Made by a program: the position numbers and the translations under genes. This document shows, piece by piece, positions 30,540 through 39,599 of a DNA stretch of 64,000 nucleotides (position 1 is the stretch's first letter; every line of letters starts with the position of its first letter). The notes under the pieces are model-generated. The model had not been told where the DNA came from and made no database searches. It saw nothing but the letters and a program-made list of their open reading frames with translations. The DNA lies in the NCBI RefSeq assembly GCF_006439355.1, contig NZ_VFTG01000013.1, positions 1 through 64,000 on the forward strand, in the 5' to 3' direction. This DNA comes from Mesorhizobium sp. B4-1-3 (GTDB taxonomy: Bacteria > Pseudomonadota > Alphaproteobacteria > Rhizobiales > Rhizobiaceae).

Positions 30540-33500
30540 CACGCTGCCTCCCGCTCGCCGATGCGCTCGACCGGCCAGCAGCCCAGCACGCGCTCCAGCA
30601 CCACCGCGCCGTTGCCATCGGTGGGCACGAACATGCGCAGCTTCCACGAGATGATCTCGTGGAACAGGCCATAAGCGGTCAAGCGTTCGCGCATCGTGTC
30701 GGTGAAGCCCGACAGTTCGATGCGGTTGGCGCCCATGACACGGCAGCGACGGAGCTGGAGGCCCTCGGCGAGATCGAGGATCGTGCGACCATCCATCAGC
30801 GCCATGAACGCGGCATCGGGCGTGAGCGTGGATGCGCCGGTCGTGGTCGCGTTCGCTGCCCATGCGGGCGAGACCTTGCGACCGACGATCCGTTCGCCCT
30901 CGTCGGTCTGAAGCCGATAGACGCGGGTGGACTCGTTCGGCAGCCGCTTCCAGATCGGAAGCAACAGGCCGGTGACGACATGGATCGTGCTGTCGGCAAA
31001 TGCCGGCACCTCGGCGACCTCGGCGCTCCAGGCCGAGGCGAAGGCATCCCGGTCGGCTTCGATCCAATGGGTCTCGCCCATCATCTTGACGGGTAAGTTG
31101 TGCGCCTCCATCGGCCGGATGAGCCGGAGGCGCCGCTCGATCTCGCCGTCGTCGAGCATGATGCTGGTTGTCGGGATCTGCACGGCGGCCCGGCCCGATC
31201 GCTCGTTGATGAGCAGCTTTGCGCGTGGATCATCGAGATGGCCGAAGGCATCATCGACCGTCACTGGACGATTGCGTTCGCGCTGCGTGATCGTCAGAAG
31301 CCGGGTTTCCGCGCCGGTGCCAGGATGGGTGTAGATGGTCTGGCGCTCGGTGACGGTGAAGCGCTCCGCCGTCAGGGTCTCCAGCCCGACATCATAGGTG
31401 CCGCTGGCGATGGCGCCCTCGATCTTCCCATTCAGCAATTGCTCGAACGCGGTGAACAGGATGCCTTGAAGCTCGATGGTGAGCGCCAGCAGCCGGTTGA
31501 GGAAGGTGGTGATCGGCGGCAGCTCGTCCTTGATGCCGTTCGAGTCCATCAGCTTCAGGCCGGTGGCGGACTCGAAACGGTCGAGCGAGCAGCCCTCGAC
31601 TTTGCCGCGCACCAGCAGAAGATAGAGCTGACGCAGCGCATCGCGGGCATAGGTGCTTTCCAGATTGTCCTCCGGCCGGAACAGGCCCTGACCTCCGGTC
31701 TGGCGCTGGCCGCGCGTGATCGCGCCCAGCGTGTCGAGGCGGCGGGCGATCGTGCTCAGAAAGCGCTTCTCCGCTTTCACGTCGGTCGCGATCGGGCGGA
31801 ACAGCGGCGGCTGCGCCTGGTTCGTCCGATGCGTGCGGCCGAGGCCCTGGATGGCGGCATCGGCCTTCCAACCCGGTTCGAGCAGATAGTGGACGCGCAG
31901 CCGCGTGTTCCGTGCCGACAGTTCAGCGTGATAGCTGCGACCCGTCCCGCCCGCGTCCGAGAAGATCAAGACACGCTTCGCGTCGTCCATGAATGCCTGC
32001 GTCTCCGCGAGGTTTGCGGATGCTGCGCGGTTCTCGACAGCGAGACGGTCGCCCTTGCGGACGATGCGCCGTGAGCGGCCCGTCACCTCTGCCACCATGT
32101 CGGTCCCGAAGTGCTGGACGATCTGATCGAGCGCACCGGGGACAGGCGGCAGGCTGGCGAGCTTGGCGATCAGCTCGTCGCGGCGCGCGACTGCCTCGCG
32201 GCTTTCGACGGGTTGGCCATCACGGGTGACGGGCCGTGACGACAGGTTGCCCTCGCTGTCCGTGAACGGCTCGTAGAGCTGCACCGGGAAGCTATGGGCG
32301 AGGTAATCCAGAACATATTCGCGCGGCGTGATGTCCACGCGGACGTCGTTCCATTCCTCGGTCGGCAGCTCCGCCAGCCTGCGCTCCATCAGCGCCTCGC
32401 CGGTCGAGACGATCTGGATGACGGCGGCATGGTCATCGTCGAGATCGCGGCTGATCGAGCGGATCAGGGTCGGCGTCTTCATGCTCGTGAGCAGATGGCC
32501 GAAGAAGCGCTGCTTGGCGCTCTCGAAGGCTGAACGCGCGGCGGACTTGGCCTGCCGGTTCAACGTCCCGGACGAGCCGGTGATGTTGGCCGCCTCCATC
32601 GCCGCGTCGAGATTGTTATGGATGATGGCGAACGCGCCGGCATAGGCGTCATAGATGCGCGTCTGTTCCGGCGTCAGCGCGTGCTCGACCAGCTCATATT
32701 CCACGCCGTCAAAGGAAAGCGAGCGGGCGGTGTAGAGCCCGAGCGTGCGCAGGTCGCGGGCCAGGACTTCCATCGCCGCGACGCCGCCGGCCTCGATCGC
32801 CTCGACGAATTCGGCGCGGGTGCCGAATGGAAAGTCCTCGCCGCCCCAGAGGCCGAGCCGCTGGGCGTAGGCGAGATTGTGGACCGTGGTGGCGCCGGTC
32901 GCGGAGACATAGACGATGCGGGCGTTCGGTAGCGCGTGCTGGAGGCGCAGGCCCGCACAGCCCTGCTGCGAGGCGGCGACGTCGCCGCGTTCTCCCTTGC
33001 CGCCGCCGGCATTCTGCATTGCGTGCGCCTCGTCGAAAATGATCGCTCCATCGAAATCGGAGCCCAACCATTCGACGATCTGCTTGACCCGCGAAACCTT
33101 CTCGCCGCGGTCGTCGGACCGTAGCGTGGCGTAGGTTGTAAATAGGATGCCTTCCGGCAACGTGACCGGACGCCCTTGCGGGAAACGCGAGAGCGGCGTC
33201 ACCAGCAGGCGCTCCATGCCGAGGGCCGACCAGTCGCGCTGGGCGTCCTCGATCAGCTTGTCCGACTTCGAGATCCAGACCGCCTTACGGCGACCCTGAA
33301 GCCAGTTGTCGAGGATGATGGCGGCGGACTGGCGGCCTTTGCCGACGCCGGTGCCGTCGCCGATCATGAAGCCGCGCCGGAAACGCACGGCGTTCGCCGC
33401 ATCCTCGCGCGCGGCGCTGACGACATCGAAGGTCGCGTCCACCGTCCACGACCCGGCGAGGTAATCGGCATGCGCCTCGCCGGCGTAGATCACGGTCTCT

Positions 33501-34864
33501 AACTGCGCGTCGGACAGCAGATCGTGGACGTTGGCCGGAAGATGCGGCCGATAGCCCGGCTTCGGTGGCGCGACCGAGGCCATCGCGGCCGATTGCACCA
33601 GCTTGGTCGGATGCGCCTGAGACCCAGAAATACGGATCGCCTGCAATCCGTATTCTTCATAGATGGCGTCGGGAAGACGGCCCGCTTCGCTGGCCTGCCA
33701 GTCGAGCGTCTCATAAGCGAGCGGCAAGCCCTCCGGTTCGCTCATGGGCGCGGCCGGGACGGTGCTGACGGCGCGAGTGAGATAGCCGCGCACGCTGCGG
33801 GGCGCCGGCGTGGAGACCTGGGGAATGGCGACGGAGGGATCGACGGGAAGCCGCGCGGGCAGATGCTCGTTGAGCCACCCCATGAGCGTGGCGATGTTCG
33901 GCGCGACGCCGGGAGAAGCCGGGAACGCGGCCGGATCGACAGCGGGCAGCTTGTCGATGACGGTCAGTCGTGTGTCGATGGTCGTGCCGTGCTTGGCATA
34001 GACCGCGCCGTCGACGGCGGCGGAGAACACGACGCGCCCGCGCTCCTGCAAGCGGGCGAACGCAGAAGCCCAGGCCGGATTGTCGGGCGCAAAGCTGGCG
34101 CCGGTGATTGCGACCAGGCGGCCCCCGGGAGCGAGACGCGCCAGCGCTGAGGCGACATGCCGGAACGTGGCATCGGCCACACGTCCCTCGACATTGGCCA
34201 TCACCGAGAACGGCGGGTTCATCAGCACCACAGTCGGCACGACGGCGGGATCGAGATGGTCGTCGATCTGGGCCGCGTCGAAGCGGGTGACAGGGACGGC
34301 CGGAAAGAGGGAGGTGAGCAGGCCCGCGCGCGTGTCGGCCAGTTCGTTCAGAACGAGCGTACCGCCCGCGACCTCGGTGAGGATGGCGAGGAGGCCGGTG
34401 CCCGCCGAAGGCTCCAGCACTCGGTCGGCCAGCGTGATGCTGGCGGCATGGGCCGTGGCCAGGCCGAGCGGGATCGGCGTCGAGAATTGCTGGAAGGTCT
34501 GGCTTTCGGAAGAGCGCCGCGTATGTGTCGGCAGAAGGCTGGCGATCTTCGTCAGCGGGACAAGCCGTGCAGCCGGAGAACCGGCTTTGCGGAAAAGCGC
34601 CTTTCCGTATTTGCGGAGGAAGAGGACGGTCGCGGCCTCGCAGGCATCATAGGCCGTCTTCCAGTCCCAGGCGCCGCTCGCGTCGGACGCGCCGAACGCG
34701 GTTTCCATCGCCGCGCGCAAGGTCACGGCGTCAACGCGCTCGCCGCGTTCGAGATGAGGCAGCAGCAGGTTCGCCGCTGCGAAGATCGCGGCGGAAGCCC
34801 CCTGATCGGAGCCGTGCGGAAGGGTTGCGGCAACGGGTGCCGCCGATCCAGACATCATGTTCAT
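30539..34864 (-). CDS. Methyltransferase plus strawberry-notch-like helicase
   Basis: 1441 residues. An N-terminal adenine-methylase-like domain has V-L-E-P-S-A-G-T-G near residue 150 and N-P-P-F near residue 215. The strawberry-notch NTPase follows with Walker A I-G-D-G-T-G-V-G-K-G-R near residue 500 and a DEAH box I-I-F-D-E-A-H-A-M-Q near 610, then the helicase C domain with H-R-T-N-Q near 1015. Large methylase-helicase fusions of this type are common on conjugative elements beside ArdC and ParB-like genes and may protect or remodel incoming DNA. Upstream is a structured leader shared with the parB-like and ardC genes. Confidence 0.88.
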   Translation of the reverse strand: MNMMSGSAAPVAATLPHGSDQGASAAIFAAANLLLPHLERGERVDAVTLRAAMETAFGASDASGAWDWKTAYDACEAATVLFLRKYGKALFRKAGSPAARLVPLTKIASLLPTHTRRSSESQTFQQFSTPIPLGLATAHAASITLADRVLEPSAGTGLLAILTEVAGGTLVLNELADTRAGLLTSLFPAVPVTRFDAAQIDDHLDPAVVPTVVLMNPPFSVMANVEGRVADATFRHVASALARLAPGGRLVAITGASFAPDNPAWASAFARLQERGRVVFSAAVDGAVYAKHGTTIDTRLTVIDKLPAVDPAAFPASPGVAPNIATLMGWLNEHLPARLPVDPSVAIPQVSTPAPRSVRGYLTRAVSTVPAAPMSEPEGLPLAYETLDWQASEAGRLPDAIYEEYGLQAIRISGSQAHPTKLVQSAAMASVAPPKPGYRPHLPANVHDLLSDAQLETVIYAGEAHADYLAGSWTVDATFDVVSAAREDAANAVRFRRGFMIGDGTGVGKGRQSAAIILDNWLQGRRKAVWISKSDKLIEDAQRDWSALGMERLLVTPLSRFPQGRPVTLPEGILFTTYATLRSDDRGEKVSRVKQIVEWLGSDFDGAIIFDEAHAMQNAGGGKGERGDVAASQQGCAGLRLQHALPNARIVYVSATGATTVHNLAYAQRLGLWGGEDFPFGTRAEFVEAIEAGGVAAMEVLARDLRTLGLYTARSLSFDGVEYELVEHALTPEQTRIYDAYAGAFAIIHNNLDAAMEAANITGSSGTLNRQAKSAARSAFESAKQRFFGHLLTSMKTPTLIRSISRDLDDDHAAVIQIVSTGEALMERRLAELPTEEWNDVRVDITPREYVLDYLAHSFPVQLYEPFTDSEGNLSSRPVTRDGQPVESREAVARRDELIAKLASLPPVPGALDQIVQHFGTDMVAEVTGRSRRIVRKGDRLAVENRAASANLAETQAFMDDAKRVLIFSDAGGTGRSYHAELSARNTRLRVHYLLEPGWKADAAIQGLGRTHRTNQAQPPLFRPIATDVKAEKRFLSTIARRLDTLGAITRGQRQTGGQGLFRPEDNLESTYARDALRQLYLLLVRGKVEGCSLDRFESATGLKLMDSNGIKDELPPITTFLNRLLALTIELQGILFTAFEQLLNGKIEGAIASGTYDVGLETLTAERFTVTERQTIYTHPGTGAETRLLTITQRERNRPVTVDDAFGHLDDPRAKLLINERSGRAAVQIPTTSIMLDDGEIERRLRLIRPMEAHNLPVKMMGETHWIEADRDAFASAWSAEVAEVPAFADSTIHVVTGLLLPIWKRLPNESTRVYRLQTDEGERIVGRKVSPAWAANATTTGASTLTPDAAFMALMDGRTILDLAEGLQLRRCRVMGANRIELSGFTDTMRERLTAYGLFHEIISWKLRMFVPTDGNGAVVLERVLGCWPVERIGEREAA
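34581..34598. repeat. Third copy of the CCGG-TTT-CGGAA repeat, in the helicase gene
   Basis: CCGGCTTTGCGGAAAAGC, related to the two copies at the start of trbG. In frame it encodes F-R-K-A-G-S-P. Confidence 0.45.
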
Positions 34865-34883
34865 GGGAAAGCCTTAAGGAGAG

Positions 34884-34944
34884 CGGGACAGGATCGAGCC
34901 CGCGCAGCGCTCTCTCTCGACCGCACCAGCTCAAACCCGTCCCG
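34884..34944 (-). promoter_or_regulatory. Structured leader of the strawberry-notch gene (shared element)
   Basis: CGGGAC (34884-34889) pairs with GTCCCG (34939-34944) and TCGAG (34894-34898) with CTCGA (34916-34920). The box AAACCCGTC at 34933-34941 (GACGGGTTT on the transcript) and a neighbouring purine-rich GAGAG..AGAGGG run recur before the parB-like and ardC genes. Confidence 0.5.
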
Positions 34945-34986
34945 GCCTCCCTCTGCCTCTCATTCGGCAGGTCGTGGCCAACATGA

Positions 34987-35021
34987 CAAAAGCGCCCCAG
35001 CCATACGGCGGGGCGCTTTTG
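34987..35021 (-). terminator. Intrinsic terminator
   Basis: CAAAAGCGCCCC (34987-34998) and GGGGCGCTTTTG (35010-35021) are a perfect 12-bp inverted repeat with an 11-nt loop. It is T-rich on both sides, so it could work in both directions. It ends the three-gene cluster 35999-35027, whose last stop is 5 bp away. Confidence 0.85.
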
Positions 35022-35026
35022 AGGGA

Positions 35027-35323
35027 TCAGTTCCAACGTCCGTCAGCGATCTCGCTGGCGACAACCGCGCGCGCTTTGCGGATCAGGTCATCGCCATGAG
35101 TGTCGATGTGGCCGAAGAACCTGGCGCGTTCGCCGTGCGCGGTCCAATCGGCATATGCGCAATATTCCCGAACATCGGATCGGAACGCGCGCATGTCGCT
35201 GGCCCAATGGGGCTTGGGCTCGATGACGACGGTGATGTCGCCCCTGGTTTCGGACCACGGCAGAGACCGCTCGTATGGCGGACGTTCACGATCAACCGTG
35301 AAGATAGCGTCGATGTCTATCAT
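35027..35323 (-). CDS. Hypothetical protein, third gene of a small cluster
   Basis: 98 residues; ATG overlaps the previous stop by 4 bp. Sequence features: an acidic start (M-I-D-I-D-A-I-F-T-V-D-R-E-R-P-P-Y-E-R), E-P-K-P-H-W-A-S-D-M-R-A-F-R-S-D-V-R-E-Y-C and a basic helix near the end. No family recognised. Coupled translation with the DUF6117 gene and the terminator right after it mark it as a genuine operon end. Confidence 0.7.
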   Translation of the reverse strand: MIDIDAIFTVDRERPPYERSLPWSETRGDITVVIEPKPHWASDMRAFRSDVREYCAYADWTAHGERARFFGHIDTHGDDLIRKARAVVASEIADGRWN

Positions 35324-35586
35324 GACGTCTCTCCCTGCGCGTCGGGGTGCACGAAGCCGTCTGGATCGCTGGGATCTGGTGGCAAATAGGCGTTGTAGGG
35401 ATTGCCGTCGGCGAGATGGCCGAACGGCGTGAAGACGTAATCGCCATTGTCGCGTCCCATGGCGCAGATGACGTAGCGGGCGCAGCCCGTCTGCGCGTCG
35501 AGGCACTCCATCAGCGCGAGATTGCCGTCCGCTGCCGCTCGCAGCAGCGTCTGGAAATTGCTTTGCGCATAGGCGGGGATGCTCAT
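35320..35586 (-). CDS. DUF6117 family protein
   Basis: 88 residues: M-S-I-P-A-Y-A-Q-S-N-F-Q-T-L-L-R-A-A-A-D-G-N-L-A-L-M-E-C and, further on, a C-A-R-Y-V-I-C-A and F-T-P-F-G-H-L-A-D-G-N-P-Y segment. I recognise this as the small DUF6117 family carried on sphingomonad and related mobile elements. No activity is known. ATGA overlaps on both sides tie it to its neighbours. Confidence 0.75.
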   Translation of the reverse strand: MSIPAYAQSNFQTLLRAAADGNLALMECLDAQTGCARYVICAMGRDNGDYVFTPFGHLADGNPYNAYLPPDPSDPDGFVHPDAQGETS

Positions 35587-35999
35587 ATCCGCTCTCCATC
35601 GCCAGAGAGCGTTTCGGCGAGCCAGCCATCGGTATTGGTCCAGGCGATCGTCTCGCCGGTCGCGAGATCGAGGACGTGCGCGCCGCCACCGAACCCATCG
35701 AACCGAGGGCGCGAGCAGGTATTGGCGTATTGGAAACCCCAACGGCCCGTCAGCCCGAACTCGGCGGCGCAAATCGTCACGAACTGAATCAGCCGTTCGG
35801 GATCGCCGGTGATGTCATCGCGCATCCAGAGCTGGCTGCCGCCATGCTCGGGCTGGATCGACAGAAGGAAGCCTTCGGAGGGCGGTTCCTCCGATGCGCC
35901 GTCCTCGGACAGCTTGTTGTAGAGGTCGAGCGCGCGAGCGGCCTTGTCGGGCGTGCCGACGTCGAGCAGGCACGAGAAATGGGTGAAATAGTCAGCCAT
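35583..35999 (-). CDS. Hypothetical protein, first gene of a small cluster
   Basis: 138 residues from ATG 35999 with an AGGAGGC ribosome site. The protein starts M-A-D-Y-F-T-H-F-S-C-L-L-D-V-G-T and contains G-F-L-L-S-I-Q-P-E-H-G-G-S-Q-L-W-M-R-D-D, F-V-T-I-C-A-A-E-F-G-L-T-G-R-W-G and G-F-G-G-G-A-H-V-L-D-L-A-T-G. It is a soluble mixed alpha/beta protein; similar proteins are common next to parB-like genes on such elements. Function unknown. Confidence 0.75.
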   Translation of the reverse strand: MADYFTHFSCLLDVGTPDKAARALDLYNKLSEDGASEEPPSEGFLLSIQPEHGGSQLWMRDDITGDPERLIQFVTICAAEFGLTGRWGFQYANTCSRPRFDGFGGGAHVLDLATGETIAWTNTDGWLAETLSGDGERI

Positions 36000-36021
36000 G
36001 ACGGCCTCCTGAAACGAAAAT

Positions 36022-36041
36022 GCCCGGCGCGATGGCCGGGC
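36022..36041 (-). terminator. Intrinsic terminator after the parB-like gene
   Basis: GCCCGGC (36022-36028) and GCCGGGC (36035-36041) form a 7-bp stem with a 6-nt loop, followed on the minus strand by ATTTTCGTTTC. It is about 60 bp past the parB-like stop. Confidence 0.7.
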
Positions 36042-36099
36042 TGATGGATGGATAGGGAAGGAAGGCGCGGAACGGCTGATGCCGTCCCGCGCCAGTGCG

Positions 36100-38229
36100 C
36101 TATTCGGCGGCGACGGCGTGCGGAATCTCGTCCTCTTCGTCGGACGGTTCGTCATCGTCGGCGAGGAAGGCCGGCAGCGCCTCTTCGCCTTCGCCGTTCG
36201 CCGCCGGCTCGTCATGCTCGACCAGGCGCAGCGGTTCGGGCAGCCAGCCGCTATCGGTGAGCAGGCGTTCGGCCTCCTTCGCCATGTCGGCCTTTTTCAG
36301 ATGGTCGATGAGCTGGGCGGCGCGTTCGCCAGCACCTTCGCGTACCGCAGCGAGGATGCGCGGCTTCGTCACGCGGCCGAGATAGTTTTCGACGGTCGGG
36401 CGGAAGCCCACCTCCACCATGTCGAGTCCGGTCGCGCGCGCCAGCCGATCCGCCTCGGCCATGCGTCGATCGAGGCTCGATTGCGAGACGCCGCTACCAC
36501 TGAACGGATTGGGCCGTTCATAAAGGGCGTTGATCCCATAGCTGACGCAATGGGCGAGCAGCGCCAGGCGACTGGCGTCGTCGAGCACGGCCAGCCAGTC
36601 CCACAGCGCATCCTCGTCGGCGGGCAGGTCCACCTTCCAGTCCTCGTGCCGTTGGGTGATCGACCTGGCATAGGACGTTTCAGCAAGATCCTTGCCCTGT
36701 TCGCGGAAGAAGACGTGATTGACCGACGCTTGCAGGCTGGCTCCGGCAGTGCCGGTGCGCTGAAAGGTGTCGCGCACCAGCTTGTGCAGCAGGGCCGTGA
36801 GCGCGACCTGCGGATTGGCGCCAACCGCATCGCGCAGCGCGAGCGTGCGGTGCGCGGTCAGCTCGGTGACGAGCCGTTCGGGCAGCGGCTTGATGACGTC
36901 TTCCTCGTCATCCTCCTCCGGCTCGGCCGACTGGCCGCCGATGGTGATAATGGCGCGCTGGACGTTGGCGCTATTTTCGGCGTCGGCGCCGGCGGGATCG
37001 GAGACGCCATCGACCTCTTGGCCTTCGGCGTCGATCGGCGCTTCGTCCTCCGGCCGGACATAGCCGCGACGGACGACAAGCCCGCCGTCGCGATCGATGC
37101 TGACGAATACCCCGGCGCGCGTGATTTCGGCGCGATCGTAGATGACCGGGCGCTGCTCGAACGCCTCGATCGCCGCTTCGATCTCGCCCAGGCGTTGGTC
37201 GATCTCATCGGGCAGTTCGTCGGCTTCCGAATATTCCCCTTCGAGCCGGTCATACTCCTCGCGCAACGCTTCGCGGGCGGCACGCTCGTCGTCGGTGAGA
37301 TCGACGGGGCTACCGATCAGGACACGAAGGCCGTGGTCGTGGCCGTAGGGCAGATCGGTATCGATGGTGATCCACTTCCAACCTTCGGCAGCGATCTCGT
37401 CGGCGATCGCCTTCAGCTTGTCGGAGACCAGCCGGTCGAGCAGCGCCGGTTCCTGCAGCCAGCCACCGTCGTCGGTCTCGAACAGGTCGCGAAGAATTTC
37501 GCCGCCCGCCGCCTGATAGGCTTCGACGCCGACGAACTGCGCCCGCTTGTCGGAAGCGGGAATGGAGGTTTCGGTGAGAAGCTCGCGGATGTGCCAAGGC
37601 TGGCGGTTATAGGAATGCTGGATCGCCTCCCAGACCTGTTCTTGCCGGGCGTGGTCCGGGTTGACGGTGAACGCCATCAGCATCTCCAAGGTCATGCCGT
37701 CCTCGGCATAGATGCCGCACAGCGCGGGCGAGACCGCCGCGAGGCGCAGGCGCTGCTTCACGATCTGGACCGTGGTGAAGAAGGCGGTGGCGATCTCCTC
37801 CTCGGTCATGCCCTTGGTCCGCATGTCGAGGAATGCGCGGAACTGATCGAGCGGATGAAGCGCGACGCGCTGGGTGTTCTCGGCCAAGCTGTCATCCTCG
37901 GCGAGAATGGGCGTCGAGGGATCACGTACGACGCAGGGCACCGGCGAGGTCTTGGTCAGGCGCTTCTGCTTCACCAGCAGTGCGAGGGCCTGATAGCGGC
38001 GACCGCCGGCGGGCACCTCGAACATGCCGGTCTCGCCGCCATCGGCATCGAGGACCGGGCGGACATTGAGGCTCTGGAGGAGCGTGCCGCGACGGGCGAT
38101 GTCCTCGGCCAATTCCTCGACCGAGACGCCGGATTTGACGCGCCGGACGTTGGACTGGCTGAGGACCAGCTTGTTGAAGGGGATATCGCGCGAGGGCGAG
38201 AGGGTGAGTTTCTGAACGGCAGTAGCCAT
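36100..38229 (-). CDS. ParB-like nuclease domain protein
   Basis: 709 residues. ATG 38229 follows a GGAG. The N-terminal ParB/sulfiredoxin-like domain is clear (residues 10-130): I-P-F-N-K-L-V-L-S-Q-S-N-V-R-R, L-A-E-D-I-A-R-R-G-T-L-L-Q-S-L-N-V-R-P, V-P-A-G-G-R-R-Y-Q-A-L, and the A-E-N-T-Q-R motif. A KorB/HTH-like part follows (M-T-E-E-E-I-A-T-A-F-F-T-T-V-Q-I-V-K-Q-R-L-R-L-A), then a long acidic middle region. Large ParB-like proteins of this type sit next to ardC on conjugative elements and are probably establishment or nuclease factors, not segregation proteins; parA lies far away and has its own partner. Confidence 0.85.
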   Translation of the reverse strand: MATAVQKLTLSPSRDIPFNKLVLSQSNVRRVKSGVSVEELAEDIARRGTLLQSLNVRPVLDADGGETGMFEVPAGGRRYQALALLVKQKRLTKTSPVPCVVRDPSTPILAEDDSLAENTQRVALHPLDQFRAFLDMRTKGMTEEEIATAFFTTVQIVKQRLRLAAVSPALCGIYAEDGMTLEMLMAFTVNPDHARQEQVWEAIQHSYNRQPWHIRELLTETSIPASDKRAQFVGVEAYQAAGGEILRDLFETDDGGWLQEPALLDRLVSDKLKAIADEIAAEGWKWITIDTDLPYGHDHGLRVLIGSPVDLTDDERAAREALREEYDRLEGEYSEADELPDEIDQRLGEIEAAIEAFEQRPVIYDRAEITRAGVFVSIDRDGGLVVRRGYVRPEDEAPIDAEGQEVDGVSDPAGADAENSANVQRAIITIGGQSAEPEEDDEEDVIKPLPERLVTELTAHRTLALRDAVGANPQVALTALLHKLVRDTFQRTGTAGASLQASVNHVFFREQGKDLAETSYARSITQRHEDWKVDLPADEDALWDWLAVLDDASRLALLAHCVSYGINALYERPNPFSGSGVSQSSLDRRMAEADRLARATGLDMVEVGFRPTVENYLGRVTKPRILAAVREGAGERAAQLIDHLKKADMAKEAERLLTDSGWLPEPLRLVEHDEPAANGEGEEALPAFLADDDEPSDEEDEIPHAVAAE

Positions 38230-38244
38230 CGTGGTGGTCTCCGC

Positions 38245-38284
38245 GACGGGCGCCGAGAGCCTCTCTCTCGACCCTAAACCCGTC
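38245..38284 (-). promoter_or_regulatory. Structured leader of the parB-like gene (shared element)
   Basis: GACGGG (38245-38250) pairs with CCCGTC (38279-38284), and inside it CGAGAG (38254-38259) pairs with CTCTCG (38265-38270). The same architecture with a different inner stem occurs before ardC. The ribosome site (CTCC on the plus strand at 38239-38242) is directly adjacent to the outer stem. Confidence 0.55.
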
Positions 38285-38388
38285 ACGAAGCGAAGCGCCG
38301 CCCTCTTCCTCTAAAGAGAGCAGCGCCACGGATACGGAACAGCGGAAAGCAGGAAATCCGTGTCGCCGCCTTTCAGGTTTTCAGGAGA

Positions 38389-39339
38389 TCACGCCGCCTG
38401 CCGCTCGTCATCGGTTATGCCGAGGTCGGTGTCCGGCGCGAAACTGAGCAGCCAGTCCGCTGCCTTGCTCGCCTGCGAGGCGGCGCGGACAATGGCGCGA
38501 TTGTCCTCGCGCAGCACCTCCAGCCAGGAGCCGATATAGTCGGCATGGCGGACGGTCGGCACGATGCCGAGCGAGGCGCAGCAGAAAGCGGCGTTGATCT
38601 CCGCCACCAACTCCTCAAACGCGTATTTCTTCGACCCGAACGAGCCGGAAAGGTCGCGATCGAGACGTGAGGAATGTCCGCTGGCGTGCCCCAGCTCGTG
38701 CAGGGCCGTGCGGTGCCAGTTGATCGGCTCGAAATAAGCCTGCGGCGGCGGAACCTGCACATAGTCGAGCGCTGGAGCATAGAAGGCGCGATCGCCGCCG
38801 ATGCGGAAGTCGACGCCTGTCGCCCGGATCAGCACCTCGACCTTCGGCTCGATCAGGCCGGGCGGAGGCGGCGGGACGATCGTGGCGATGTCGTCAGCCA
38901 GACCATCGCATTGCGCGGTGTTGAACACCGTGAACCGTTTGAGGAACGGGATGGCGGCGGCTTCCTCGCCGGCCTCGCGGGCGCGGCGTTTTTCGTCCTC
39001 CGGAGTGAAGCGATCGGCATAGACGACGGTGGTGCCGCGCTCGCCCTTGCGGACATTGCCGCCAAGCGACAGCGCCTGGCGGAAGGTGAGCCAGCTCTGG
39101 CCGGGAAAGCCGTGCTGAATGACGGCGCCCCAAAGGATCAGAACATTGATGCCCGAATAATGCCGGCCGGTTGCGCCATTTCTCGGCATGGCGAGCGGCG
39201 CTTTGGTCGAGGCCGATCCCCAGGGCTGGACCCAGGGCACGCGACCCGCCTCCAGCTCGGCGATGATCTTGCCGGTGATTTCGTCATAGAGGCTCGCCCG
39301 GTCCTGGTCGGTGCGTGCGTTGCTATCTTTCCTGAACAT
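38389..39339 (-). CDS. ardC: ArdC-like antirestriction protein
   Basis: 316 residues. The N-terminal ssDNA-binding ArdC domain (Y-D-E-I-T-G-K-I-I-A-E-L-E-A-G-R-V-P-W-V-Q-P-W, N-V-L-I-L-W, S-W-L-T-F-R-Q-A) is followed by the zincin-like metallopeptidase domain with the H-E-L-G-H motif in T-A-L-H-E-L-G-H-A-S-G-H near residue 217 and a C-terminal E-E-L-V-A-E-I-N-A-A-F segment. ArdC proteins bind single-stranded DNA and protect incoming plasmid DNA from type I restriction. The gene has its own structured leader. Confidence 0.93.
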   Translation of the reverse strand: MFRKDSNARTDQDRASLYDEITGKIIAELEAGRVPWVQPWGSASTKAPLAMPRNGATGRHYSGINVLILWGAVIQHGFPGQSWLTFRQALSLGGNVRKGERGTTVVYADRFTPEDEKRRAREAGEEAAAIPFLKRFTVFNTAQCDGLADDIATIVPPPPPGLIEPKVEVLIRATGVDFRIGGDRAFYAPALDYVQVPPPQAYFEPINWHRTALHELGHASGHSSRLDRDLSGSFGSKKYAFEELVAEINAAFCCASLGIVPTVRHADYIGSWLEVLREDNRAIVRAASQASKAADWLLSFAPDTDLGITDDERQAA

Positions 39340-39352
39340 CGCGGTTCTCCGC

Positions 39353-39391
39353 GACGGGCGCCGGAGACCTCTTCTCCAGCCTCAACCCGTC
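39353..39391 (-). promoter_or_regulatory. Structured leader of ardC (shared element)
   Basis: GACGGG (39353-39358) pairs with CCCGTC (39386-39391); inside, GGAGA (39363-39367) pairs with TCTCC (39373-39377). The inner stem differs from that of the parB-like leader yet still pairs, which is compensatory change. A second AAACCCGTC box lies at 39397-39405. Confidence 0.55.
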
Positions 39392-39599
39392 ACGGAAAAC
39401 CCGTCCGCACTCTCACTCTCAGGGGGCGTTGCGGGGTCTCCCCGCAGAAGGGGTCGGCCGAGACCTTGGGCTCGGCCGCAGGGGAAGGCGTTCCCCTCCT
39501 GCCCTCCCAGATCGCGACCCCATCATTCCCAATTAGCGGGCCATTGACTCCCAATCAGCCGGAACCCATAGTCCCGATGGGCGAGGATTCGGAGCTGGG

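Noticed and set aside
36100-38277. Long plus-strand frame of 732 codons opposite the parB-like gene
   Set aside because: It is the mirror of a high-GC gene; the minus-strand product has clear ParB motifs and codon use.
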